From Trichobilharzia szidati (lineage: Eukaryota; Platyhelminthes; Trematoda; Strigeidida; Schistosomatidae): a DNA stretch of 64,000 nt. The position numbers and the translations under genes are program-made. Shown here piece by piece: positions 1 through 10,800 of the stretch (the first letter of the stretch is position 1; every line of letters starts with the position of its first letter). The DNA lies in contig OX235273.1 in NCBI GenBank assembly GCA_944472155.2, positions 6,049,204 to 6,113,203 of the forward strand, in the 5' to 3' direction. The notes under the pieces were generated by a model that did no database searches, was not told where the DNA came from, and saw only the letters and a list, made by a program, of their open reading frames with translations.

Positions 1-1234
1 GGAAAATTTATTTAAAGTTTTCTTATAAATCACGGGCAACCGTGTTTATAGCCACGGAGAAATCACAAGCATCCGAAAAATTGGAATTTCATTATTTGAA
101 CTGAAACAAGCAATTTGTAACCAGCCAATTTTTTCACCCCGAATAATAATCAGCTTCTCAACTTGTTGTAACTTCGAAAAAACCACCGATTGTAGACCAA
201 AATCCGAAACGTTATTCTTGCTAGTTAAATTCTTACCGAACACTCACCAGATCATCGTATGTTATCCGCTTTTCAAATCGTTTTGAAACAAATAAAATGG
301 TTGTTAACACCGCGTTCACTACAGACAGTCCTGGTTCGTGCGTTTGGATCTAGTACACTAGGCATTAACAATCATTTAGGGATTTCCTATTGCTTCCTAA
401 TTTTGCTTCCAAAAGTACATACAAACACCACACATTCATACTTCGCATTTGGCTCATCCTTGCTTGATTTTGATTCTCACAATATATCTGATTTTTTAGC
501 TGACAACAGACACCTTGTCGAAAAGCTTCAAACCAGGTTCTAAATTCTCTAGGTTTAATTAGTTCTTCGAAAACATTGCTAATATCAATCCTGATCGTGC
601 TCTTTTCACCAGATTCACTCGTAGATTGTTGCATGCTGTAAACATGAATGTGACAGACATTGTTTTTTCCAGATTTCTACATGTTAAGTAAGCAACTGAG
701 CCAGCAACAATAACGGCAACCAACGAATGAACTGGAAACAACTGCTTCCGCCACCCAAACATGCTCATGTGCATAATTTCCAAAACTTCTACACAGTACT
801 AATTCATTATTAGTGGAAAAACAACTAAAAACCTGAAACCATGCATGAATGCAACGTATGAAACAATTACAATGAAATGAATGCACTGACCTGGTGGTAA
901 AAACTTTCGAAACAAACGAAATAACTAATTTTAACAGAAACGGAAACAATAATGAAGTGAAATGCAACATTTGTGAACAATGTGCATCAAGATACGTGGT
1001 GAATAACTGCTGGATAAACGGAAAAATCGATGTGTAAACGAACAGCTACAGAACTGCAATCCAACATGGCCGAAAATGACCTTGGAGCGTTTCACTCCAT
1101 CAGTGGTCTTGTACGTGACGTTTAATTTCTGTCCTTTTGGCAGTATGCAGCGTGTTAAGACAGTGTTAATGGCCCGTCTTTTCGGTAAATGAGACATGAT
1201 AGAGACAACAGATATGATTAGTGTACACTTATTG
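1..1234. other. unassigned AT-rich DNA at the left edge
   Basis: Apart from a possible gag-like fragment at 365-634 (listed separately), I see no convincing exon, RNA gene or familiar repeat. Open frames occur on both strands but are short, mutually overlapping and without recognisable domains. Confidence 0.4.
365..634 (-). pseudogene. possible LTR-retrotransposon gag-like fragment
   Basis: An open frame of 89 codons reads a short acidic/Ser-rich leader followed by a TWFEAF...C.LKN...ARM pattern. This loosely resembles the start of Gypsy-type gag proteins (a W-F pair, then a Cys/Leu helix, then an A-rich helix). There is no adjacent zinc knuckle, protease or LTR, so if it is gag it is an isolated relic. 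It could equally be a chance frame; I hold it only as a suggestion. Confidence 0.22.
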
Positions 1235-1740
1235 TTATCGCTCCCTTAGGTTCCCAATTGAGAATAGTGCTTCAGCAGCATATCTATACGCTGTTCTGGT
1301 TTCCGCTCTCCTCTCTAGGTGGCTATACTATTACCCATAGCCACTGATGGACTCTTCAGACACTCTCCTCTTTGTGACCCTTAGGCCAACGCCCAACTCG
1401 CCGTTCTCATTCATGTTTCCAACCGAGAGATGGCCTGTCTCATGCCCTCATTTAACGGACTCCACAGGATGAGTTAGATCCATCTCAATTTCTTACTGCT
1501 TACTTGGTGGGGAAAGAGTTGCTGTTTGATTCATTCTCATTGTTTGTTGTCGCCGATTATTACCACCTGCCATCGGATCCCCAATATGGAGCTAGTGAGG
1601 GCAGCCGTTGATGAAAATCTGTTGGAAATTCTTCTCTTGACACACGCACCAAGTTTCCGACCCAAGTAGACGAACTGACTCAACATTGGTTTTTGAAGTC
1701 TGGATTTTTCAACCCACTGTCAAACCACATTGACCTACTA
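1235..1740 (-). mobile_element. RTE-like family B (APE/RT type) 3' end, degraded
   Basis: On the minus strand this resembles the 3' terminal part of the family-B LINE seen better at 19,665-20,720 and 35,395-38,845. It has the conserved end read here as a 'ttaggttccca' box followed by 'agcagc' motifs, then a degraded C-terminal coding region up to 'gacgaactgactcaac'. Many substitutions and indels show it is old. No open frame survives. Confidence 0.45.
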
Positions 1741-1744
1741 TAAC

Positions 1745-2150
1745 CACACATGAACTACGGCAAGCCCTTTCTAGTAAGTTGATGGGATGCTAGTTCAGCA
1801 TGTCATATGTTTCCTGAAGTGGTCTGTTACTCCTTATGTGACCTATTTCTGTAGTCTTGCAAAGATATTGAATTCTGGTATTTTGTGCTCACTTCGATTT
1901 CAAGGTCACTCCTCAGTGTCGTATAGATTAACCGTTGCTCTTATATTTAAGTGAGTTTTTTTTTATTCCCATTAGTGAACTACCAGTCCTGGTTTTGTAA
2001 CACTTAAGATTTTAACTTCATGTGATCGAACTCATCAAAAACTGTAGAAAAATTGTCAATGCATGTGTACATGCTTGGTGCACATGGTAGTGTGATAATA
2101 GCCTAAACTGCAAAAACAACACATAGAGTACATGGTGTTATGTGTATTAT
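1745..2150. other. unassigned interval
   Basis: AT-rich sequence without a recognisable repeat or exon. It ends at a pyrimidine-rich tract and AG just before the candidate exon at 2,159. Confidence 0.35.
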
Positions 2151-2158
2151 TTTCCAGA

Positions 2159-2352
2159 GTTTTCTGGAGTTTCCGCTCTGCGTCCGTGTTTCCCAAAGCA
2201 TCTCTAGTGTAGCTGAAGTAAATGCTTGGTGGGACAAAAACAAATTGGTTTCATTCATACCGGAACCTTTTAGTATAATGGGGGATGTTACTTCATACAT
2301 AGTCTCTGCATTAACGTATGTTGCGACACATTTAAGAGTACCATTGGCTTAA
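2159..2352 (+). CDS. candidate terminal exon of an unidentified gene
   Basis: A pyrimidine-rich tract ending in 'tttccag' precedes an open frame that reads about 64 codons to a TAA at 2,350-2,352. The peptide is not low-complexity: it contains ...VAEVNAWWDKNKLVSF... and ends ...TYVATHLRVPLA. This composition is more protein-like than the neighbouring frames, and it lies upstream of GPN1 on the same strand. I do not recognise the family and see no upstream exon, so it may be a fortuitous frame. Spliced transcript data would settle it. Confidence 0.33.
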
Positions 2353-2960
2353 ATACTCTTTTTTCAGGCAAATCTTTTTGGGGCAAACTTAGAGCCAATG
2401 TCCCAAGTTCTGCAATGCGCCCGAAGTATTTGCCTCAAAAAATCTGCAGTGCGCCCGAAAATAGTGTTAGCTGGGAAGCATGGCTAAATCGGATGAAAAT
2501 TTGAGTAGTATTTCGTTCTAAATTGGGAAAAGTAGGATATTTCTGGAAATGACATGAGTAATGTTAAAAGAAGTAGGTAGCAATGTACGACAGATGGGAA
2601 AAGATAGTAAGAGTGGGTATCTTTTGCTGCTTTTTAACCCACCATTTGCCTACGTCTCAGACGATCGCCAGCTCTCGCATAAAAAATGTAGTTCGCAGCT
2701 CGGTGTAATCGGTATAATCAGTTTGTCCTGGGCGACTTAATTGTAAATCTCCCTACCAATCCTTATTTTTTTAATTGTGATTTCCTATTGGTAGAAGATT
2801 GGATCCTTATATGACAGGCTATTAACATAACTGACTAGTTTCAATGCAGAATTTTGCGCAGATATGCAGGACAATAAGCAGAAATCCGAGACGGAATGGT
2901 AATATGGAAAAACATGACAGCCTAGCATATATATGAGATCATAAAGTGTGATTGATTCTG
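2353..2960. other. unassigned interval with a small internal repeat
   Basis: Two near-identical short stretches around 'tgcaatgcgcccgaa' and 'tgcagtgcgcccgaa' (about 2,411 and 2,444) form a local direct repeat. Nothing else is recognisable. Confidence 0.35.
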
Positions 2961-2964
2961 CAGC

Positions 2965-3490
2965 CCATGGAGAACGGTTTTAAGCCTTACTATCGATTGT
3001 CTCCAGTCCTCATTGGTTCTTACCATCCCAAGGACCCCGACTAGGCAGTTTACACCTCCGCCACGTGATTGGCTCAAACTAACTGTCAGAGGTTTCAGGG
3101 ACTGGTTCCACGCTTTGGTTTGACCATCACTACTACTTCTTTTCCAACATTGGCTATTGTCGAAGAAGGCAATGGCTAGCAATGCGTAACACATGCCCTA
3201 ACCATACCAATCGATGTAGCTTCACAGCCTCACCGATTGATTTCCCCTCCTAACCCAACACTCAACGCATGACTTCATCATTCATCAACCTATTATACCA
3301 CCTAACATGGGAGACAGAACAAAAACATTTATGATCAAAAAGTAAACCAGCCAGGCTTTTCATGTCTTCCACTTTCAATGGCCACGTTTCGTTCACAGCC
3401 ATAAAGAAGGACGAATTGAACTGCTGATGGTTAGTCAACCGATTAGCAGCAGCCGTCTATGCCAGAGGTGATGTAAGTTGTCAAAAGCAC
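2965..3490 (-). mobile_element. RTE-like family A, C-terminal coding relic
   Basis: Read on the minus strand, this aligns with the C-terminal half of the family-A reverse transcriptase ORF kept best at 50,974-51,516. The order is the landmark for EDMKRL..., then [16 protein letters not shown], then the MLAD...HQSMKS...VSLS segment. It is riddled with stops and lacks the 3' UTR and tail. Confidence 0.6.
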
Positions 3491-3614
3491 TACATCAGTC
3501 TTTTGTATCCATACGAAGATTTGGAGTGGTTCAAGTATTGAAAACTGTTGTGAAGCCATTTACTCAATTTCTACAAAAGTCAGTCATAACTTGATGATGT
3601 TTCATTATACTGTC

Positions 3615-3850
3615 TGTTTTCGACATAGAACTTTGCACATATGTGCGGCAATTCAAGTCGCTAAACTCCCTCCATGTAGCACACAAAGCAAGAGAAAGTA
3701 AAAAGAAATGCATAATAGAGACAGTAAACAGAGGTATGAGACAAAGGAATAGTAATAACGAAGAACAAAACAGTTTCATTGGAAATCACAAATCACAAGG
3801 AGTGGATGCATCTGCGCTGTCATTGAGAACGATTTTGAGTCATATCTGTC
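3615..3850 (-). mobile_element. RTE-like family A, subfamily 1 3' end
   Basis: Minus-strand 3' UTR of family A: the end of coding (HPLLVICDFQ), then the pyrimidine-rich UTR, the conserved box ending 'gcaaagttctatgtcgaaaac', and a short GACA-type tail at 3,610-3,618. It sits against the 3' end of a second family-A copy (next entry), suggesting stacked insertions. Confidence 0.65.
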
Positions 3851-3854
3851 TCTC

Positions 3855-4505
3855 TGTCTGGATTCACCATAGGACTTGGCACCGAAGTGCAGCAGTTCGA
3901 GTTGCCACGTTCCAAAGAGCACACAAAGGTAGAGAAGAAAATGAGTGAAGAGAATCAATAGAGTTTTGACAAGTATAAGAGTGAAACAGAATGAGTAATG
4001 GTAGAAAGGAATATGAAAGATTACAGAGACTGAATACATCTGCGTAAGCCATTGACAACGATTTTGAGCCATGTCACCTATTGTCTCCAGTCATTGATTC
4101 TTAGAGTCCCGAGGGCCCCAACCCGGAAGTCTGCATCTCCCTCCCTACCTGACTCAGTTTAACTGTCAAGGATTTCATGGATTGATGAGGCCATGTTTTT
4201 GTTTGGCCACCACCTACTCTTTTCTAACCTGCACCTATATCAGCTAGTAATGCCCGTCGGGGAAGGCGATGGTTAGGCATGCTCATCACGTGACCTAGCC
4301 ATGTCAATCTATGTAACTTTATAGCCTTGTCGATTGATTTTCCCTCTTTGCCCAACACTACGCCTAACGTCAACATTACTTACCTTATTATGCCACCTAA
4401 CGTGAGAAAGAGGTCGTAGACATCTATGATCAAAAACAGTCAACCTTTTCATGTCTTCAACTCGTATTGGCCATGTTTCAGAGCCATAGAGAAGGACTGA
4501 CTGTT
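3855..4505 (-). mobile_element. RTE-like family A, subfamily 2 copy
   Basis: This copy has a different 3' UTR from subfamily 1. Its coding end reads [16 protein letters not shown], and the UTR matches the plus-strand copy ending near 18,460. The C-terminal RT coding region follows to about 4,505 with stops. Its 5' truncated end lies only about 175 bp upstream of the GPN1 start codon. Confidence 0.6.
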
Positions 4506-4679
4506 AGACGACTTTGGTGTAAGATTTGATTTTAAAGCATAAATGAGAATATATTTTTTAAGTTATTTATTAATAATAATACAATAATTATAAAATAGTC
4601 TTAATGTTGCTCACATTTATCTAGAATTCTATCAAAAACAAATTAGTCAGTCGCTCATTCATTCAATCAATCAATCATA

Positions 4680-4863
4680 ATGAGTGTTACAGAAGAAGAA
4701 TTACGTGGCAAACCTGTCTGCTTGATTATATTGGGTATGGCTGGTTCAGGCAAAACAACATTTGTCAATAAACTGACGGAGTATTTAACAACTACATCGA
4801 ACTTACCGTATACAATTAATTTAGATCCAGCTGTTCATCATATCCCTTATAGTCCTAATATTG
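4680..4863 (+). CDS. GPN1: GPN1 exon 1
   Basis: Begins at the ATG at 4,680, which gives the MSVTEEEL leader and places the P-loop at residues 19-26, as expected. An [15 protein letters not shown] segment follows. The exon ends after one base of an Asp codon at a GTAAGG donor. Confidence 0.93.
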
Positions 4864-7800
4864 GTAAGGCTTCTTGTTTTCTAATTATTCCTGATAACTA
4901 TTTCCTCCGAAAGATATTCGTGATACTGTCAAATTTAAAGAAGTTATGAAACAATACGGTTATGGTCCAAATGGTGCTATTATGACATCATTGAATTTTT
5001 TCGCTTCACAATTTCATAAAGTTGTGGATTTAATCAATAATCATAAGAATAGTAATTCAAGTAAAGTCTCCTATGCCGTCATCGATACACCTGGACAAAT
5101 TGAAGTATTCACATGGTCTGCTTCAGGAGCAATTATTACAGAATTACTAGTAGGTTGTTGAAATGAAAAAAATCTAATTTGTTTTTTTTTTTTCAACTGT
5201 AGGGTAATTCTTTTCCTACAATAATTATCTATGTAATGGATACACCAAGAAGTCATAATCCTATTACATTCATGTCAAATATGCTTTATGCATGTAGTGT
5301 TCTATATAAAATGCGTCTTCCGTTTATACTGGTCCTTAACAAGGTAATCTATACGTTTTAAAATTGCATTTACCTCTTGTTGTTGTTTTTTCTTTCAATG
5401 CATTTTATGTTGGTTTCAATCGCAGAATGCCTGCCTACCAAGCATGCTTATGATGCAGGTTTGACTGCCGGGTAACGTACTTTTAAGCCTTGTATAGCCG
5501 TCTACTACTGATTGGCTGGTTTCAACGTCTGTCTGTCTGTCTGTTTTCGACATAGAACTTTGCACCGATGTGCAGCAGTTCAACTCGCCACACTCCCTCC
5601 ATGTAGCACACAAAGCAAGAGAAGAAAGTAAAAGAAATGCAAAATAGACAGTAAACAGAGGTGTGAGACGAAGGAATAGTAATATCGAAGAACAAAATAG
5701 TTTCATTGGATATCATAAGTCACAAGGGTTGGATGCATCTGCGCTATCATTGAGGACACTTTTGAGCCATATCACCAATTGTTTCCAGTCTTCATTGGTT
5801 TTTACCGTCTTGAGGATCCTAACCAGTCAGGAAGTCTACACTTTCCTACGTGGCTAGATTAAACTAACTGTTGTGGATTTCATTGACTGGTGACATGTTT
5901 TGGTTTGACCGCCGCTGGCTCTTTTTCAGCCTGACCCTATGTCAGCTAACATTCCCCATTGTCGAGGAAAACGATAGCTACACTAGGCATACGTAACACA
6001 TGTCCTAACCATCTCAGTCGATGTAGCTTCACAGCGTGGTGGATTGATTTCCCCTCCCTCCTTACCTAGCACTCGACCGATGCCTAACCTCAATATTGCT
6101 CACCTTATTATATCACTTCACACAGGAGATAGAGCGCAAGCACCTATGATCAAAGACAGCCAACCAGGCTTTTCATATCTTCCACTCTCAATGGTTATTT
6201 CTAACTCACAGCCATGAAGGAGGACGGAGCGGACTGTTGAGCAGTACACACGTCGTTTGTTCGACAGTCAGCCGGATATCACGTCTACGCCAGAGACGGC
6301 GTAAACTGGCATATGCGAAACTAGCCCTCTGTATCCGTGCTGAGATTTCGTCAGAGATCAACCCGTTGGGGCTGATTGTTAGGATAGCGATTAGACTAAA
6401 AGCAGTTGCCGGCTTAGTGTAAGCATTTTTCTTACACTATGCTGGGGGTTTGTGGGTGAAGTCGTACTGCTGGGGAACCGGGGTGTAACAGCAGTGAGGT
6501 GTTCGCCTCAGATGACCAGAGTGCCAGCCAGCTATGCTGTCTCTCCACTCTGGAGAGAGGGGGTTAGAAAAGGTCGGCCCCAAAAATTGTACATCCCAAC
6601 TTACCCTACTGTGGTCCGTAACCGGGGTAAGTTTACTAATACAGAACCAAACCAAGAAACCAGTTTATACAGGCTGTGTGTGTGACCGGCCTCAAGCAGT
6701 TGTCCCCTGGGCTCTGTGGTCACACAACACTAACCCTCTCTCTGTTTCAGAAACCAAAACAGATACTCGAAAACAGACAGACAGACAGAAGCAACCTCCG
6801 TGGTGTGGGCAACCGAGAAGTAACAACCGCGCACACACTTCCAAAAGCACACGGTTTCAATGTAGAACTTTGCACCGATGTGCAGAAGTTCAAGTCACCA
6901 CCCTTTCTCCATGTAGCACACTTAGCAAGAGAAGAAAGTAAAAAGAAATGCAAAATAGATACAGTAAGCAGAGATATGAGGCAAAAGGAATAGTAATAAC
7001 GAAGAACGATATAGTTTCATTGGGTATTATAAGTCACAAGGGTTGGATGCATCTCCGCTGTCATTGAGAACGATTTTGAGCCGTCCACTAACTGACAATA
7101 AAATCTGGAAATAGGAAAGGTCGGGCTTAAGGCAAACAACTCCACCCCATCCCCTTCACGTGAAAACAACAACTACAGAGAGTAAGATAAGGGAAATGCT
7201 GTACATTCAACCATAATAAGCATCCATACTTCTCCCCAACACCACAGACGGTAAAAGATTAACTGAAGCGTCCTCTCTATGCATCTATACCGTGCCAGAT
7301 ATTTGAAATAATCGGCTAAACGAAGGTTTTCACTTTGTAACATGTACGATAAGTTTGGACTTAACCCTAACACACTTCAGCGACTCAGGGATTGACTTGC
7401 TACCAGGGAATAATCTCGTCGACTTAGAATATGCGGACGATATAGTCCTTCTAGGCGAGGACGCTGACAAAATGCAGAGTCTACTGAACACCTTGAGCAA
7501 CAATCTTCGTATGTTTGGCATGCGATTCGCCCCTGTAAAATGTAAGATGATGCTGCAGGATTGGACTTCACCGACCCCTAGATTAGAAATAGGAAGTGAA
7601 ATGGTAGAGCACGTTGACCGCTTCACTTATTTGGGAAGTACCATCAGCCCCAACGGGTTGATCTCTGACGAAATCTCAGCACGGATACAGAGGGCTAATT
7701 TCGCATATGCCAGTAGACGTGATATGGCGTAGACGTGATATCCGACTAACTGTCGATCAAAGGGTGTGTATACTGCTCAATAGTCTGCCCCGTCCTCCTT

Positions 7801-10800
7801 TAATGCTGTGAGTTAGACATGGCCATTGAGAGCAGAAGACATGAAAAGACTAGCTGTCTTCGGTCATAGGTGTCTGCATTCTATCTCCAGCGTGAAGTGG
7901 TATAATAAGGTGAGCAATATTGAGATTAGGCGTCGAGTTCTAGGTAAGGCGGGGAAATCAATCGACAAGACTGTGAAATTACATCAGCTGAGATGCTTGG
8001 GACATGTGCTACGTATGCCTAGTCATCGCCTTCCTCGACAACGGGCAATGTTAGCTGATATAATGCCAGGCTGAAAAAGAGCTAGAGGCGGTCAAACGAA
8101 AACATGACACCAATCAATGAAATAGACAACAGTTAGTCTAAGCCACGTAGGAAGGTGTAGACTTCCTGACTGGTTGGGGTCCTCGGAACGGTAAAAAACA
8201 ATGGTTGAAAACAATTGGTGACATGGCTCAAAATCGTTCTCAATGGCTGGTGCAGATGCATCCACTCCTTGTGACTTATGATTTCCAATGAAACTGTTTT
8301 GTTCTTCATTATTACTATCCCTTCGTCTCACACCTCTGTTTACTTTCTCTATTATGCATTTCTTTTACTTTCTTCTCTCGCTTTGTGTGATACATGGAGG
8401 GAGTGTGGCGGCTTGAACTGCCGCACATATGTGCAAAGTTCTATGTCGAAAACCGACCGACCGACCGACGATAAGTGTGACATTGTTTCTGTAGTAAGGA
8501 AGGGATCTGAAAATATCATTGAAACAAAACTCTCTTTGACTTGTTTGTAGTCTGATCCACAAAGTAGTAGAGCAGCATCAGGAGCTACGTTCCCATGGTT
8601 TTTTCATTGACCAGAAAAGGTTTATACACACCATTCTATATTTTCAGATTGTGCAGCCCACATACACCATTATAGGTTTGGAATTATGGTTTTCCAGGTC
8701 CTCTAGATAGTAGACTAGCATATCCTCCACCAATCCGGTTGTAAAGGTCAGGTTGTTAGCATTCACTCTTTCACTTATGAATACGATTTATCTCTGTGTC
8801 ACAGGGGCTAATGAATACCTGGCCATATGAGAGCATTTTGCGAGGAAGACCGGAGCCTACCCACAGTCGAGTAGACTAGGTCGTTTATGCCGGAGGGGGG
8901 GATGCTACTATAAATTAGAATAATCATCATGTTATACAGAGTAGCATATGACATCTTAGTGTATCATTACAACTTCCCACATCTCAGAAAATAAACAGGC
9001 CAGTAGTAGAATTGAATCATTGAATCATAGTATATTCCACGCCTAAGGTAGGAACTAATGTAAATAAGCGATCCACTGTCAAGATCACTTCCTATTTTCG
9101 CAACTACACCAAATAGTAGTCTTAATAATCATCTAGTTATTCAAGTGTTGGTTTGCAGGGATTTGATTGGTTACAATATGATGCTTACTAGCGACTGGCC
9201 ATATTCAGGTAGATAGTTACAAGGGTTCTCTAGTGAGAAGTTGTGTCCAGTGGGGTACAGCAGGTTGAGTGTGAGATCAAATACTCGCCAGCAATGATAT
9301 TGGCTTGGTGCTAGTCGCGCTATATCGTGAATTGGCAGAAGTTGGAACTCAATGGGCTGGCCATTGGGTCGGGTCCTAGTGGCTTAATGGTTTGTGAGCT
9401 TGCCTTGTAACCGGTAGGCTCTGCGTTCGAACCTCCTGTGGCAGGGGGTGCTTAGTGTGAAAAGTCTCGAAATAGGGCGAAACAGTTAGCTGTTCAGTAC
9501 TCCCTCCCTGTCAGTTTCTCAATTGTCCTCTAAATGATGTCAGTTCATGATGGAAACTTGATAATTTGTCTATATTTGTGTTAGTTGGTTGACTCACGAA
9601 TGCCTAAGTAAATGCCTTTTCTCTCTCCTCATTATTGCACCATTTTGTTTTTTTGTTGTTATTGTTTCATATATATAGACTGATGTTATCGACTGTGATT
9701 TTGCTATTGAGTGGATGCGAGATTTTGAAGCCTTTCAAGACGCTTTAGCTGGTCATAATAATCAATCAGAGGATGGACGACCATCGGAATTATTAGCTGA
9801 CGGAGATGGTGCATCATTTCATAATCCTGGAGTATCACCATATATGAATAGTCTAGTTCATTCCATGTCGTTAGTACTGGATGAATTTTATCGAGATCTA
9901 CGCTGTTGTGGTATCTCTTCAATAACAGGTGAAGGTATGGCAAAGTTTATGGAGAAAATTAATGAAGCTACGGAGGAATATTTTAAGGTTTGTGAATTTT
10001 TTTTGATTTAACAATCCCTTCCCCTTCACCACCCCTTTTTCTTCTTACTTTACTTTTACTTTACTTCGGCTATCGCCTACGGGAGGATGAACCGACTTCA
10101 TGAACATCTCGAATAAGAGAGTTCATGGAGTTTCATGAGAATTTGGTACGAGTGATGTCCCCAGAATCGCTCGGCCTTTTGTTTGAGAGTGCAGCTCTAG
10201 CCTTTACACAACCAAGTGTGACCTACAAGGCAGTAGGAGTGGAGTAGGGAGTCCACTACCCATTGGCAGCCGGTAACCGGAGTTCGGTTCATACGCCTTT
10301 TTGAATGGGGCCAGACATCCAGGACATCCAACAAGCCCTTTGTCCATACGTCTGCCGGTGGGCTCCAGTGAGCTTCATACGCCAGTCGTTGGAGGTTTGG
10401 AATCAGGGTTTAGCCATCTCCCCTAGACTGTCATCCAATGGACAGTCAACCCGGTGAAGAGCGCCGGGCATCCGCTTTCGCCCTCTCACTTTGGTGAAAA
10501 ACACCTCCGCCACGTGAAGGCAGTGAGTAGGACTTCCTCAGGAGAGGCTATGTAAGACGCCCGGTCATATGGGAGCATTTCAAGAAGTGTGCGGAGGGGT
10601 GGCCAACCCGCAGCGCAAGGCACCCACCCCCGACCATCCTGAGGCTTTGGAGGCCATTGTATGAATAACATTTATGCTTAGAAAGTTGTCTAATTTGGAG
10701 TGGTTTACATTTGAGTAGAATAGGTCAGTATTTATTTTCTTGAGGTGACGTAGGGGGCGGGAAAGACATTGAATGAATAGTTATCTATCTGTTTACTCAT

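Noticed and set aside
1..1200. Gene in the first 1.2 kb
   Set aside because: Several overlapping frames of 60-98 codons exist on both strands, none with domains or convincing splice sites. Only the weak gag-like resemblance was kept, at low confidence.
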